Shown piece by piece: positions 1 to 12,900 of a stretch of DNA of 64,000 nt (its first letter is position 1; each line of letters begins with the position of its first letter). The position numbers and the translations under genes are program-made. This DNA is from Dendrocalamus latiflorus (Eukaryota; Streptophyta; Magnoliopsida; Poales; Poaceae): NCBI GenBank assembly GCA_017311315.1, contig CM029658.1, positions 27,886,629-27,950,628 of the forward strand, read 5' to 3'. A model generated the notes under the pieces. It saw only the letters and a list, made by a program, of their open reading frames with translations. It ran no database searches and was not told the DNA's origin.

Positions 1-2
1 CA

Positions 3-707
3 TGTGTGCTAGATCATGGACCTAAGTGGGACAGCTATTTGCCTTTTGCAGAGTTTTCTTACAACAATAGTTATCAGGCAAGTTTGCAGATGTCACCATT
101 TGAAGCACTCTATGGCAGGAAATGCAGGACCCCTCTCAATTGGAAAGAGACAGGGGAAGGTCAGGTGTTTGGTCCAGATTGTCTAAAAGAGGCTGAGGAC
201 AAGGTCCGTTTGATTCAGGAGAGGTTGAGGACTGCCCAGGCCAGGCAAAAGAGCTACGCGGATACCAGACGCCGAGAGCTGAGTTTTGAGCCAGATGATT
301 TTGTGTATCTCAGGATCACACCATTCAAAGGTGTGAAGAGGTTTCAGCAAAAGGGGAAGCTTGCACCAAGGTATGTCGGTCCGTTCAGAATTCTGAAACG
401 CAGGGGAGAGGTTGCTTATCAATTGGAGCTACCTGCATCCTTCACTGGGGTACATGATGTTTTCCATGTGTCCCAGCTGAAGAAGTGTTTGAGAGTGCCA
501 GAGGAGGCTGTGCCAGTTGAGGCAATTGATCTTCAGGAGGATCTGTCCTACAAAGAGCGCCCTGTCAAAATCTTGGATGTGTCAGAGAGAGTCACTCGGA
601 ATAAAGTTGTTCGCTTTTGCAAAGTTCAGTGGAGCAACCACTCCGAGGAGGAAGCCACCTGGGAGCGCGAAGGAGATCTCAAGGCAGAGTTTCCAAACCT
701 ATTCTAG
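3..707 (+). CDS. Ty3/gypsy polyprotein, C-terminal part (integrase C-terminus and chromodomain), partial at window edge
   Basis: The reading frame is open from the left edge of the window to a TAG at 705-707, so this is the end of a longer gag-pol. The first ~55 residues include SPFEALYGRKCRTP, the signature found between the gypsy integrase core and its C-terminal domain. Around residues 95-160 lies the GPF-type segment (KLAPRYVGPFRIL, then VHDVFHVSQLKKC). The last ~55 residues (CKVQWSNHSEEEATWE to EFPNLF) have the shape of a chromodomain, which in chromoviruses guides integration into chromatin. No stop interrupts the visible part. A purine-rich tract and an LTR follow within 50 bases, the expected order at the end of a gypsy element. 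Confidence 0.9.
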   Translation, partial: CVLDHGPKWDSYLPFAEFSYNNSYQASLQMSPFEALYGRKCRTPLNWKETGEGQVFGPDCLKEAEDKVRLIQERLRTAQARQKSYADTRRRELSFEPDDFVYLRITPFKGVKRFQQKGKLAPRYVGPFRILKRRGEVAYQLELPASFTGVHDVFHVSQLKKCLRVPEEAVPVEAIDLQEDLSYKERPVKILDVSERVTRNKVVRFCKVQWSNHSEEEATWEREGDLKAEFPNLF

Positions 708-756
708 TAGTGAGCCCGGATCTCGGGGTCGAGATCCCGTTTAAGGGGGTAAGGTT

Positions 757-3754
757 TGTAACATCCTGATTTTCAGAGTCTTTTTGAAGTTTTTAAAATA
801 AAATTCACCATTTGAAATTTTCTGAAATTAATTAAAGCTTAAAAGGAGTTTTCAGAATTTATTTGGATTTAATATGATTAAATTAAACCTTAACATTTTC
901 CAAGTTATTTTATTTGAGTTCCTGGTGTCTCAAGGAATTTATTGGTATTTTTTTTCTGGATTTATTTGCTATTTTCTAGAGCTCAAAAAGAATTATTTGA
1001 ATTTCTGGGAAAAAAAGAAAAGAAAAAGAAAATCCCGAACCGGCCGGTGGGCCAAAACCCACCGAACCGGCCCGGTCTAGCCAGCCCCGCCCGGCCTGCC
1101 ACCGCCACGCGGCGTGCATTCCGCCCGCGCCCGCGCCCGCCTTCCTCCGTTGGATGGCCGACACGCGTCGCCCATCCCCGCGCCTGCGCCCCGCATCTCG
1201 GCCGTCCGCCGCCCTGAGCCACCGACAGGTGGGGCCCACCTGTCAGCGCCCGCTAACCCTAACCCTAGTGGGCCGAGCCCACTCGGCCCGCCGCCCGCCG
1301 CCGCCCGGGGTATTTATTGGCGCAGACCCCGAGGTTCACCGTCATCCCGCAGCCGTCGCCTGCGCCGCCGCCCTCGCCGCCCCCTCCGCCGCTAGCCGCC
1401 GAGCGCCGTCGCCCGGGCAGTGCGCCGTCCCCGGTCGCCGTCCGCCGTCGCCGTCGTTGCCATCGTCGTCGTCATCGGTGAGCGCCGCCGCTGTCTCGTC
1501 GCCGTCCGCCGACCCAGACCGCCGCCGTCCCGAGCCTCGCCGGCCATAACCGCCGCCCGCGCCTCGCCGCCTCGGCCGCGCCGCCTCGCCCTGGTCGCCC
1601 GCGCCGCTCGTCCGCCGCCTCTGCCGCCGCCGCCGTCGTCTTCGTCGCCGGTGAGCCCCGCCGCAGCCGTGCGCCTCCGTCGGCCAGACCTGCCCGCAGC
1701 CCCGCCGCCCGGTCGCCTCGGCCGCTTCGCCTGCCGGTCCACGCGGCCGTCGCTTCGTCTTCCCGTAGACCCGATCCACCGTGCGCCGAGCCTCTGCCGC
1801 ATGGGACCCACCGGTCAAGTCCGGTCCCGTAGACCCGTGAGCCGATCTGGCCACGTCAGCGCCCAGTCAGCTTGCCACGTCAGCCCTAGGGCTTGCGTGC
1901 CGTGCCCCGTCAGCAGCCACGTCAGCCCTAGCCGCTTGCGCCAGCAGCCCGCCGTCGCACTGTTCCGTGCGCCGCGTCCACCGTGGACCCATCTCACCAT
2001 GCACCCGGTCCACAGCACAGTGTCTTTTCCGATTTTCAGCCTTTTTCCTAAAACCAGATTTTCCAGAGGCCCGTTCTCCCCCGTCCTAGCTCCCATTGAC
2101 CCGATTCTTTTTCCTAAATTCATCTAAAATTGAGCTCTATCTTTTGGTTCAGGTTTGAGAATTTTTGGAGTTCATTTGAATTTTTATTTGAATTTATTTT
2201 GTCTCTTTGTTTTGTTTTCTCTCTCGTTAGATCACGCGTTCGAGGGAGCCGCCGTTGGAATTGAAGATCAAGAACCGTCAACTGAGCAAGGCCAAGGCAA
2301 GTCGTGTCCTTTGATCATGTTGAACCCAGTTTGCAATCTATTATTTAATTATTTTGTTTTAAATTATCTTGCATTGCTATTTTTATTCAAACCCTTGTAT
2401 TGGTAGTTATCACCTCAATTGAGTATTTCCCTCCTTGTTAAAATTGAATGCCGTGCTGCCATTGTCACCTTAGGTTGGGAATTTAATTAGTGATGCTATG
2501 TTATTTGTCACATTGGGTTGGTACGATTAGAATGCTTAGCCTTGCTTATTTTTGCGAAAGGTTTCATCATCGTATGTGATTAATTAATTTGACCTAATGA
2601 GTTAGTGAATCGTGGTTGGTGCCACTGTTATAAAATTTGTGCCGTGACGTTGGTGCGTCATTGGCGGTGGTTATACAAAATTGGTTTTCACTCGGGCGAA
2701 TGATCGTGCAGTAAAGGGGGAAGTGTTGGAGCACTTCGAGGGATGTGGTAGTCTCGCCCGAGAACACTTAAGGACTTAACTTTGTGCGCCATTGATCTGA
2801 GTCTTACCGTGCAAACCACATGTCTGGTATGGGATGGACCTGGCTGATTAATTTGTGATGTTTCAATTCTGGTTCCGCCATTGGGATGTCAGTGGGTGTC
2901 GTATACATTCCACGGGGCGCAAGGGGGGGTGTGATGCGAAACCCTAGCGGGCGGGATTGGGTTGGAATTGAACATTGTAAAGGCCTTGTTGTGATTACCT
3001 TAAGCTGAGGCTAATCACATCGTGTGGGTACAGTTGTGCAACCTCTGCAGAGTGTAAAACTATTCGAATAGCCGCGTCCTCAGTTATGGACAATGCTCGG
3101 TGATTTCACACGAGGTATAGTTACTCTTGGAAAAATTTGTAGTTGGTCAGTGGATGGTTAATTCACTGTTGGTTTAGCTTGTGGATGGGAGGTCCATAAG
3201 TAGTTTACTTCAATTCCTTTGATTATTCATTATTGTCTTATTTACAATTCGCCTTCAATCTATTTATGGTAATTTCAAATGCTGTTTATGCACATTAACC
3301 CTTTCAGCCTTCCATTGGTAAGCCTTGCATACTATATTGCATCATTTGTTACAAACGGCTTGCTGAGTACCAATGTACTCACGGCTTTACGCCTATGTTG
3401 CTCAGTTGAGAAAGAGGAGTACTACCAGCAGGAGGTTCCCGGAGGCGAGAACTTCGACGACTACGCGTTCTAGGCTTCGCTCCCCACTCGATTGCCCGTG
3501 GGCATGTCGATTGGCCGCTACGCTTTATTTTGGATTTTCCGCTGCTAAATTTTGTTAAGCCCCTAAGGCTATTGAGATTGTAAGCTTGACCATAAGGTCT
3601 CACTTTTGGATATTGATTAATAATTCGAGTTTCCCTTATTTAATATCGTGATTGTGGTGATGATTACCTCTATGTTTGACTGTGTGAACTAGCGTGATCC
3701 TGGACTAGTGCAGCATACACAGAGAGTCCGGATTTGCATATTCGGGTCTCGACA
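757..3754 (+). mobile_element. 3' LTR of the Ty3/gypsy element, about 3.0 kb
   Basis: It starts TGTAACATCC right after a polypurine-like tract (741-754, ttaagggggtaagg) and ends TCTCGACA at 3754. The boundary is supported by a truncated LTR at 28459-28750 that shares the same terminal sequence and also stops at CGACA. The LTR is unusually long. Its 5' third is AT-rich, 1030-2000 is extremely GC-rich, and the rest is mixed. The arrangement resembles the solo LTR at 9973-13368, for example the shared block near 2285-2330 (gagcaaggc, then ttgatcatgttga). Length and structure recall rice RIRE3/RIRE8-type elements, but this family name is a guess. The 5' LTR and target duplication lie outside the window. 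Confidence 0.85.
1311..1320 (+). promoter_or_regulatory. TATA-like box of the gypsy LTR promoter
   Basis: The sequence tatttattgg lies in a very GC-rich stretch inside the LTR, where the U3/R promoter is expected. It is the clearest TATA-like motif in the first 600 bases of the LTR. No transcription start can be read from sequence alone. Confidence 0.4.
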
Positions 3755-4551
3755 GTAACACTCACTTCTTGTGAGTTGTGGACTGGAAGGAAACCATCAC
3801 TTCACCACTTAGCAGTTTGGGGGTGTAATGCACAAATTAGAGTGTCAAATAAAAAATGTACAAAATTGTAGCCTAAAAGCACGCTAGGAATTTTTATTGT
3901 TTTTCATTGGAATCGAAAGGGTGCAATTTTTATGATCCAAAACAAGATAAACTGGTGGAAAGTAGCGATGCAATAATTTTAGATGGAAACACACCTCGCT
4001 GTGCTAAGCGGGCAAGGGTGGAATTATTGTTAACTCCACCAGAAACACAGATAGATACATGTGGAATTAATTCTCACACTAAAGCAGATTCAGCTCCTGA
4101 AGAAAATACAAATAAAACTCCCAACACTAACATGCTTAAGAGAAGTGGGAGGAATTTAAGTACACCCAATATCTAGATGATTATTATTTGTTCTTGGGGA
4201 TGTACATTAAAAATTTTCAGATTTAGAGAAAGAACCAAAGACTTGTAAAGAAGCAATTAATAGATCACAATCAAAACTATGGGGGCAAGCGTAGAGGGAA
4301 TAATTAAGCTTGATGAAAAGAAATAAATTTTGGGAACTTGTTGATATACCAAATAACTGCAAACCCATAGGTTGTAAGTATTTTTTTTGAAGGAAATGGA
4401 ATGCATCAAGTTTAGTGGAAAAATATAAGCATATACTTATTGCTAAAAGTTACACACAAAGGGAAGGTATTGACTTTGTGAAACCTTTTCTCCTGTTGCA
4501 AAATTTACTTCAATTTGTATCATTAGTGCTTTGATGGCTTGTTATGGTCTT
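3755..4551 (+). pseudogene. Ty1/copia pol remnant (integrase C-terminus to start of reverse transcriptase)
   Basis: Translation near 3880-3960 resembles the end of copia integrase (KGCNFYDPKQDKLVESSDA). It is followed by a charged linker open to 4174 and then stops. Further on, pieces typical of the copia reverse-transcriptase N-terminus appear in changing frames: ELVDIPNNCKPIG around 4338-4376 and AKSYTQREGIDFVKPF around 4440-4490. Known copia elements carry these motifs in this order. Several frameshifts and stops separate them, so it is a dead fragment. Both ends are cut: by the gypsy LTR end at 3754 and by the next LTR at 4552. Confidence 0.75.
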
Positions 4552-5346
4552 TGATGAGGATAAAATAATCCTCAAATTATGATGTCATTATACTTTCTGA
4601 GTATACCTCTTATCGATAAGGGAGAATAAGGTAGTCATAAGCCTTCCTATGACCACTCTCAAGTTGTAAGTTTTTCTATGACCACATAAGTCATGGATCC
4701 TTCTACAATCACGTAGTCATAAGCTCTTCTACGACTACATACTTGTAAGTTGTCCTACGACCACTATCAAGTCGTAAGCCTTTCTACGACCATAGTCGTA
4801 AATTCTTCTACAACTATGTACTCGTAGGTTGTCGTACAACCACCTTGTGGTCGTAAACTTTCCTGCGACTAGCCTTTCTCCAAATGTCTTGTCTACGGCC
4901 TCATAGAGTCACTTGACAAGATGGCTAGAATATGCGTTTATCTCTAATAACCACACATGATCTCTCTAACAACAACCGTAGCACGACGAACGGCCTTCAT
5001 GTCTCACTGACAATAACTTCTGTTATACGGTTACCATATGAACCATTGGGACATATTTTGGCGCAAGATAACTGCCGTCGCTTTGTCAACTATATAAAGG
5101 ATTATGTCGGAGAGGAAGGGGACGAATTCTGATCCAAGAAAGACATAGTGCAAGGCATTTCGCATTATACACTTGTAATCTCTTTATTTGAGCAATAACC
5201 ACACATGAAGTAAGGTAATTATTCTCCCAGGAGAAGGCCCAAACCTGTATAAAAATTCCCGTGTCTTTTTTGGCATTACCAGATCTTAGTTTTAAGAGTT
5301 TCCCCGAATCCAAAAAATCATACTTAAGATCGGTATTAAAACACCA
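4552..5346 (+). mobile_element. LTR of a second Ty3/gypsy element (RIRE2-like)
   Basis: It begins TGATGAGG and ends ACACCA, four bases before a typical gypsy primer-binding site at 5351, which fixes it as a 5' LTR. Length is 795 bp. Inside (about 4620-4870) are several imperfect direct repeats built around gtcgtaag and ctacgac. A good TATA box (tatataaagg, 5091-5100) precedes the presumed R region. It was inserted into copia sequence. The matching 3' LTR is not in the window. Confidence 0.75.
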
Positions 5347-5350
5347 ATAG

Positions 5351-5370
5351 TTGGCACCGTCTGTGGGAAG
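5351..5370 (+). other. Primer-binding site of the second gypsy element
   Basis: The sequence ttggcaccgtctgtgggaag directly follows the LTR. It is one base away from the TTGGCGCCGTCTGTGGG consensus seen behind many grass gypsy (Tat/RIRE2-like) LTRs, where a host tRNA primes minus-strand synthesis. Confidence 0.75.
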
Positions 5371-5433
5371 ACTTCTTCCAAGACTCTGGTAATTTTCTTG
5401 TCTACAAGTTCTCTTCCTCTTGATATCCTCATG

Positions 5434-6913
5434 GTAGGGGAGTCGAATGAGGAGAACTGGTTCAACTTGGTCGACTATGCAGACCTCAACATGGATGTCT
5501 GCTATGACTTTGAGTAGACAATGCAATCCTTCGATGGTGAGAGTCTCCTTGGAGGTCCGTCCCGAGACCTCGGAGACCCCATCACTGGAAAGGCTGATGA
5601 GGGATCCAAATCCCCCATAGCAGTACACCTAGTTGAGGAGTCACTTCCCCTAGGTGGTAAGGGTCAATCCGACATTGAGGAGGACTCACAACACAACAAT
5701 GGGCGCACCCAAGTGTTCGAGTCCCCCGGTGACTGCCCGCTCAGTTTCAGCAAGCCCAGGAATCTACCATTCTGGCGATCCATCATTAGCTGGTGATCAT
5801 GACACTCCCGTGGAACCTGGAAAGAGAATGGGTGGGCTCTCTGTGGGTTCGCCCATCTCAACGCAGAGTGTTGATCCAATTGGAGATAGTTATAACTCAG
5901 AATTCTCCAACCTGGAGGGACTTGCTCCAAGCTATGTTGCGCTCTCGTTGGAGGATTCTTCACATGAGGGGACCTTCCCTAGAAGTGGAGATTCTCAATA
6001 GGAGGTCTTTTTCCTGCTTGCAGATCCTAATCATCCTCTCAAAGGAAGGCCTGAGGATGCTCCCCACTTATCATACACTCTCGCCTCTCATGAGGATGGC
6101 GAGCAGACCTCCAATGATAAACTCAGTGAATTCTCTGATGAGCATGGGAGAAATCCTAGAAATAATCACTCTTCTATAAGGCAGCCCTATCTAGCATGAG
6201 GGATCGAGGATCCCAAGACCGCTCGAAGAAGGCGACTAGCTGCCGAGAGGTCTTTACCTGGGCGTGTCTAGTACCAGTCTAAAGAGGCTCGAGTGCTTCA
6301 ACGGATCAACGACTTACTCGAGAATCCAACTCCGGAACTCACACGAGCGCCAGGCTATGACCACTTCGCCGAAAGAATCACATAAAGACTCCACAACGTG
6401 GTGGCCAGACTCGAGCCACCTCGTCGATGTGACACTGAGAATCGGCCAGGTACGACCGCATCCAGTCAATCAAGAAACACACCTCGTAGGATTCAGCATG
6501 ATGATAGGGCGCGTCGGACCCCTGATCTTAATTCTAGCTAGAGGAGAGTTCCCCGAACAACCCCAGATCGGTGATGATCGATCATCACTTCGAACAAGGA
6601 ACATGCAGTAGCAGATGGAGTACGAGGAGTATTACCCTCAGATGGATGAGGCCTACTATAGGTCAGGTCTGCTGACCATCGGACATCGCCGAGTACAATC
6701 GCCTAGCATGTCAACTACCCTTTCTTGCAAAGAAGACTTCAAGAGTTCGTTACCAGATGCTGGGCATTCGTGCCCGAACTCCAAGCAGTGCGCTGGCTGC
6801 CGTGGTTTCAACCAGTGAACGTAGACAAATATGATGGGTCCCAGAATCCCATTAAGTTCCTCCAGATTTACACAATTGCACTGAGGGCAGTAGGAGGAGG
6901 CATCAGCATGTAG
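5434..6913 (+). pseudogene. Broken gag gene of the second gypsy element
   Basis: From the ATG at 5434 onwards, acidic gag-leader-like sequence is spread over different frames (about 5521-5796, 5654-6001, 5793-6179, 6264-6611), showing several frameshifts. The last piece (6725-6913) is diagnostic: PVNVDKYDGSQNPIKFLQIY matches the conserved start of the plant gypsy gag (Retrotrans_gag) domain, normally (I/V)xKYDGxxNPxxFLQ(V/I)Y. Homology stops abruptly after 6913, where CACTA sequence begins. The rest of gag and all of pol are missing, so this element cannot move by itself. Confidence 0.75.
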
Positions 6914-7589
6914 ACAAAGTTCTATGAAGCTAATGACATACACCAGCATCTCAAGTTCTATGAAGTTGGTTATGGCCGCAGTCTCTTCCTCATTATGCTA
7001 CACACTAGGATAGCAGTCATAACTTACTTCATAGAACCTGACACACTGAAGTGTATAATTTGCTTCATGCCCTTTGAAGGTCTATGTGGCATATATTATT
7101 ACTAAAAGGTCACTTTGAAATAGTAACATGTCATTCCAAATAGATCTTGTAGCAATAACACGAAATCCTCCTCATCTCGTAGTATGTTCCTCTTGCAGCG
7201 AGTATACCAAATGAGATTCAAACATTGAGCTATTAAATAACAAATTACTTACCTAGCAAGCTTAATTTCATCAATTAAACTTTCGGCCAGCAGGAAGGCA
7301 AAGCGAGTGATCGCAGGATAGTACATCAACTTAATATACTCCCAACAATACAATCACAGATTCAATAAGTTTGATAGCAAACCGAATTAGCTAACAAGTG
7401 AAGCATGTATCATGAAATACTAAAGATCACAAAACAAATTAGCCATCTATTATGAAAGTGACAGAACACAAGATAGACAAATGACAATAATAGTAAGAAT
7501 TTAGAGCTCAAGCTTGAATATCCAATTTCAATATTAGACCAGTATCATCATCGAGCTAACATTCGAACCAATAGTGGGATTTGGGATTT

Positions 7590-7925
7590 ATAACTTAGGG
7601 AGGAGAGGTGGCGTCGGGAGGGAGAGGCAGCGTTGGAAGGGAGAGGCCGACATTAGGAAGGATAGGCGGTGTCGAGAGGAGAGGCGGCCGACATTGACAG
7701 GGAGAGGCAACCAGTGTCGGGAGGGAGAGGCGGCATGAGGAGGAGAGGCGGCTAGCTTCGGGAAGGAGAGGCGGCGTTGGGAGGAAAGGCGACCGGCGTT
7801 GGGAGGGAGATACAGCCGGCGTCAGGAGGGAGAGGTAGCGTCGGGAGGAGAGGTGATGTCAGGAGGGAGAGGCAGCCAGTGTCGGGAGGGAGAGGTGATG
7901 TCAGGAAGGAGAGGCGGCGATCTCA
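7590..7925. repeat. GC-rich minisatellite in C1
   Basis: Irregular tandem copies of about 17-25 bases built on gtcgggagggagaggcggc. It directly abuts the truncated transposase, so a minus-strand frame (7822-8145) runs from transposase sequence into repeat-coded PPLLPDITS-like peptide. It occupies the place where C2 and C3 carry unrelated GC-rich repeats, in the leader of the second gene. Confidence 0.8.
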
Positions 7926-9960
7926 TGATCCAAACCTCTGACTGGCCTAGATTCTCTTGGTGTAGCATGTCCTTGTGCTCTTCAATATACGGGGTCACTT
8001 TTGTAATGTGTTGTAAAACTGTGAAATGGGCTTGAGCATACGTATCTAGATCCAGAGTTATTGCTTTTCTTCCGATGGTCCTGATACCCTCTGGCATCCC
8101 CTCGTGACGAGATAGAGGTACACCTATCGGTTGGACCTGAGCCATGTAATCGATGCAGAACTCAATGATCTATTTAGTTGCATAACCTTCGATGATGCTA
8201 CCCTCCGACCGAGATTGATTGCATACATAGAACTTATGAATTCCCATGTACCTCTCGAACGGGTACATATGACGTAGAAACACGGGTCCGCATATCTTTA
8301 TCTCTTTCATAAGGTGGGCAATGAGATGGACCATGATATCAAAAAATGATGGAGGGAAATACATCTCAAGATGACATAGAGTCGTGACCACCTCAGACTG
8401 AAGATCATCTAGTCCATCGGGATCAATGACCTTCTGAGCAATTGCCTTAAAGAAATAACACAGCCTCATGATTGTCACTCAAACCTTGTTTGGCAACATA
8501 CTTCTAATTGCAACAGGAGCATTTGTGTTATTAGCACATGACAGTCATGAGATGTCATACCAATTAATTTCAAGTCTTCCATAGAAACAAGTTTCTTCAT
8601 ACTGGCGGAGTGACCAAATTGAACTTTCACACCATGCAAGCACTGGCACAGTTCAGTTCTCTTAGACTTAGACAGAGTGCAGCAAGCTGGGGGAAGGTAC
8701 GTTCGGCCTTTATTGGTTTCTACCTATGCTAACTCGGTCTTGATGTTTATAATGACCAAATCACGCCTTGTGTTGACACCATCCTTTGTTTAGTTATGAA
8801 TGTTCAGTAAGATACTAATCAAGCTGTCACATACATTCTTTTCTACGTACATGACGTTGATGCAATTGCAAACTTCTAAGTGCTCCCAATAAGGCAAGTC
8901 CCAAAATATTGATCTCTTTTTCCACATGTTCTTCTAATGAGTCCTCAACTTACATCCATTTCCAACACAACATCGATATCCTTGCACATATCATAGACCT
9001 GTTTCCCACAAAAAGGCTTGGTACCGAGTCATCCTCCTTTTTCTATCAAATTATTTCTTCATCTTGCGGTATGGGTAATACTTTGGAAAGAACCTACGGT
9101 GATGCATGTACATAGTTTTGCGCAAGTTGTTCAACCATACACTCTTAGTATAATCTAAGCAGTAAGGATAGGCTTTAGCTCTTTTTGTACTAAACCCCGA
9201 TAGGTTACCAAGAGCAGAAAAAAATATTGATGGTGTAGAATAACATGGCGCGTAGAGTGAAGTTCTCTCATTTGTCCGCATCCCACACCTGTACCCCTTC
9301 GTTCCACACTATCACAAGATCTTCCACCAATGGTGCTAGATACATATCAATATCGTTCCTAGGTTGCTTCGGCCCTTAGATAGGTTGTGACATCAAAATG
9401 TATTTCCTCTTCACACAGAGCCAAGGAGGAAGGTTGTACATGCGTAGAGTCATAGGCCAAGTGCTATATCGGCTGCTTGTATTACCGAAAGGATTCATTC
9501 TATCTGTACTCAACCCAAACCTTATATTCCTTGGTTCCACATCGAAGTCTATAAATATCCTATCGATGTTCCTCCACTGGGTAGAATCAACAGCGTGTCT
9601 TATCATTCCATCTTTCTTACGTTGCTCCGAGTGCCAACGCAGCGCTCTTGCATCTTTTTGGTTTGAAAATAAACTGGCATATCATTGTTTCCACAATTGG
9701 CACATCGTTATTTCCCTAGACGATGTTATAACTACCTTCCTGTATAATCTTCTCTTCACTGTGACTGGTCCAACATTTATACCCCTTTTTGAAGACCCTT
9801 CGAATCAAGTGAGCTTTGGTCTATGCTGAGTTGATAAACATCTTCAGATTATCACAATCAATGCAATGACAGTACATATATTACATCCCCTTCTTCAACA
9901 ATCCAGCTTGGCCGCTCTTCTAAAAGCACACATGCTATTAATGTATTGTTCACTCACACG
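7923..9960 (-). pseudogene. TNP2-type transposase remnant of C1
   Basis: Recognisable TNP2-like pieces occur in order on the minus strand: the N-terminal zinc-cluster-like region (about 9840-9960), EPRNIRFGLSTDRMNPFGNT (around 9500), a loop with RAKAYPYCLDYTKSVW (about 9130-9190), the DUF4218-type block FFDIMVHLIAHLMKEIKICG (around 8300) and IGRKAITLDLDTYAQAHFTV (around 8060). About 500 bases of the acidic linker region between the N-terminus and the core are missing compared with C2, and the C-terminal part after VWIMR is lost. Frame changes and stops separate the pieces. At the 19785 position of C2 this copy still has the sense codon CAG, making it a useful reference for mutations in C2. 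Confidence 0.8.
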
Positions 9961-9972
9961 GTTCTCAACGTA

Positions 9973-12900
9973 TGTAACAGCCAAGGTTTTTGTTAAAATA
10001 AAAATGAACTAATAATATTAGAATAAAATTGGAATTAAAAATAAGTATTTTTGTTGCCTAAGTTTTATTTGTGTGTTGCCTCGACTTTCTGATTTAAAAA
10101 GGCTGGATTTGAAAAGTATTTTAAGTGAAAACCTAAAAATATTATTAAATAAAATGATATTTTTGTTTTCCATAAAAATCCTATTTAAAATTAATAAATT
10201 GGATTTTATTTGGTTTTCTGAGTTTTTCCAGAGTTTAAAATGTATTTTGAAATTAAAAGTATTTTAAGTAGGGAAATTAAATACCAACTTAAGTTGAAAA
10301 TATTTTATTTAAGTCCAAAATATCTCCAAGAACTTCTATAAATTTTTCTGAATTTTTGGAATTTATTTCATATTTTTCTAAGCTTTATTGAATTTCCTCG
10401 AGTTTTCTAAAAATCAAAATCAGAAAAAACAAATTCAAAATCCCCAACCCCTTCCCTCGCGGGCCGACACGTGGTCGGCCCAATTTCCCCCGTGTCTCCG
10501 CCCCGGCTAATCTCGACCGTCCCCTCCCCTTAACGTCTCCAGCCCGCCCGATGCTTCCCCTTGGCCACGCGGCATCATCTCCACCGCCCGCGCCCTTCTC
10601 TTCTCTCTCCCTAAGCCAACTGGGCTCCACCCGTCAGACCTTTCTTCCCCTTCACCTTCTTCCCCACGTGCCCGCCTCCGTCTTTCCCACCGCTAGGCCA
10701 TTGGCCACCCCCGCCCTTTCCGGGCTCCCCCTCTCTCCCGCGCACGCTGCCAACCTCCCTTCCCCCCCCCCCCCCCCGCAAGCTTCGTGCCCACCTCCCC
10801 TCTCTTTGCGCCCACTCGGCCTCTCCGCCCGCAACCGCCGCCCACCTCCGGTGAGCAATTTGCACCGGCCGCTCCCCTCCGCCCCGACTTCAGTCCTCCT
10901 CACTCCACCTACCTCCACCCTCCTCTCCCCTCTCTCGAGAGCCGAACGCCCCCGCACCGTGCCCTCCCCTTGCCGAGCTCCCCTCGCTGCTCCGATCGCC
11001 CCCAAGCCTCGTCGACGCCACCTTCGGCTTAGCCTCATCGCCCTTGGCCTCGACCACCCCTCGGCCGAGCTCCATCACCGTCGGAGTCCCATCCCCGCCA
11101 CCGCCCGAGCACCTCCGCAACTTCTCCCTCGCCGCCGGCCCATTTTCGGCCACCTCTGGTAAGTCCCATGCCCTCCCTCGAGATCCCCTCACTCTCCTCT
11201 TCCTCCTCTGACACTCGCTGCCCGCCGGAGCTCCGGCAAGCCTCGCTCCCGAGCGCTGCCACTGGCCAGCCCGACCACATCGGCCGTCGGGCTGACGTGT
11301 GGCAGCCCAGTGGCATGCCACCTCGGCACCGTCTCTCCCCGTGTGCACCACGTAAGCCAAGCCCCACCTCCGTGCCACCTCAGCCGCTTGCTCCGTCCGT
11401 GCACCCGGGCCCACTTGTCAGTGGCTTGTCCGAAATGTCCCTCAGGGCTGACGTCATGCTGACACCATAAATTGGATTTTTCCATAGAACAATCATTCGG
11501 CAGAAAAAGAAAATCCCTGCTGACGTCATAATTCATATTTTCTTTTAGAAAAATAATTCCAAAATCCAGTTTATTCATTTTCCCTGATTATAAACTTCCG
11601 AGAGCCCGTTCTCCTTCGTCCTAACTCCGATTGAGCCTATTCAAATTTCTAAATTCATCAAAAATTCCCCTCTATCTATTCTTTCATAAATTTAAATATT
11701 TGAATTTATTTTGAATTTATTTGAGTTTGCCTAGGTGTTTTCAAGTGTAGACTTTGACAATTCAGGAGAATTCTTCGACGAAGATTTGCACCCGTCTGAA
11801 GAGCAAGGCAAGTCACACACCTTGATCATGTTGATCCCAGATTTCAAATAAAATTATGTTATTTTTAAATTATTCTGCAGGCATATTTCTATTCAGCGTA
11901 TTTCAATTCAGTTTTAAATTGAGTTAATACCTACTTGTTAATTCCTCCATTAACATTGAAATTCCATGATACCTTAGCACCCTAGATTAAAAACTCTAGT
12001 TAGTACACTAGTGTTGGCTAGAGAAATTTTGAATTAAATGCTTAGCCCTGCCTAGACATAAATATTTGTTTTGGGGTACCTTTTTCACATAAAATGATAA
12101 GCTTTTCAAGTGTAATCTTGACTTTGGTGAGTCAATGAAGTTTATGAAATATTTTGAAAATAAAATATAAAATCTGGTTTAGACTTAAGCTAATGGTTAG
12201 GTGGAGGGTGCAGGCATGCGCTGTTGTTCGGAGACACAGTGTTGATTGTCGAGCACGGGGGGTATGTGGTTCGGCCAAAGTCAATTATGGACCGGTCTGT
12301 GAGCTACTGTTGCAAAGCCCTATCGTACTACCACAAGGGTGGTATGGGACAGTCCTGACTGAATAATTTGCGGAGTCCCATCCTAAGTTAAGTTGTAGGT
12401 TGAAATTGAGCGTGGTCGGTGCCATGTGAAGTCTCACTCAGGTTCAAGAGGGGGTCCCGGTCTGGTGGAATATTTACTGGGGTGAAACCTTAGTGTTGGC
12501 TTGGCTAGGTTGAAGGATTTGCACTGTAAAGGCCTTGTTACGATTACTCAGTCGCACGCCTAAGGAAGCGTGTATTGGCCGATATTATGAGATAATCGTA
12601 TCTTGTGGGTAAAGTTGTACGACCTCTACAGAGTATATAATCTATCCTGGATAGTCGTGCCCACAGTCATGGGCATGCTCAGTAAAAGTTTTTCATAGAT
12701 TAGACTTTGTTTTTCAAAATGGTTTTTGAAAACGTTGTGGATGGATGGAATCCACGAGAGATGAAAACCTTGCGGATGGATGGAATCCGTGAGAGAATGA
12801 AAGCTTATGGATGGATGAAATCCATGAGTTGCGTAGTGGAAGCGTGCAGATGGATGGAATCCATATGTGGTTTTTTGGAAAAGACGTTCCGAGTGGGATG

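Larger units (their letters stand above)
6914..9972 (-). mobile_element. CACTA element C1, truncated at both ends
   Basis: Read on the minus strand this is homologous to element C2 (17788-26948). It starts near the transposase N-terminus at 9972 and runs to an intron-like region of the second gene (ttctatgaag and gcttcat repeats near 6920-7080, as at 23111-23465). The 5' terminus is lost where the solo LTR begins at 9973, and the 3' half is lost where gag sequence begins at 6913. Relative to C2 it has internal deletions within the transposase and between the transposase and a GC-rich minisatellite. No terminal inverted repeat is left. Confidence 0.8.

Noticed and set aside
1114..2127. Several long frames on both strands in the GC-rich part of the first LTR
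   Set aside because: Ala/Arg/Pro-rich composition in all frames is due to high GC; they lie inside an LTR and resemble no protein family.
5086..5628. A 180-codon minus-strand frame
   Set aside because: It is antisense to the LTR, primer-binding site and gag start and shows no homology of its own.
10551..11414. Overlapping Pro/Ser- and Gly/Arg-rich frames up to 203 codons
   Set aside because: GC-rich LTR sequence; both strands are open at once, without domain or codon signal.
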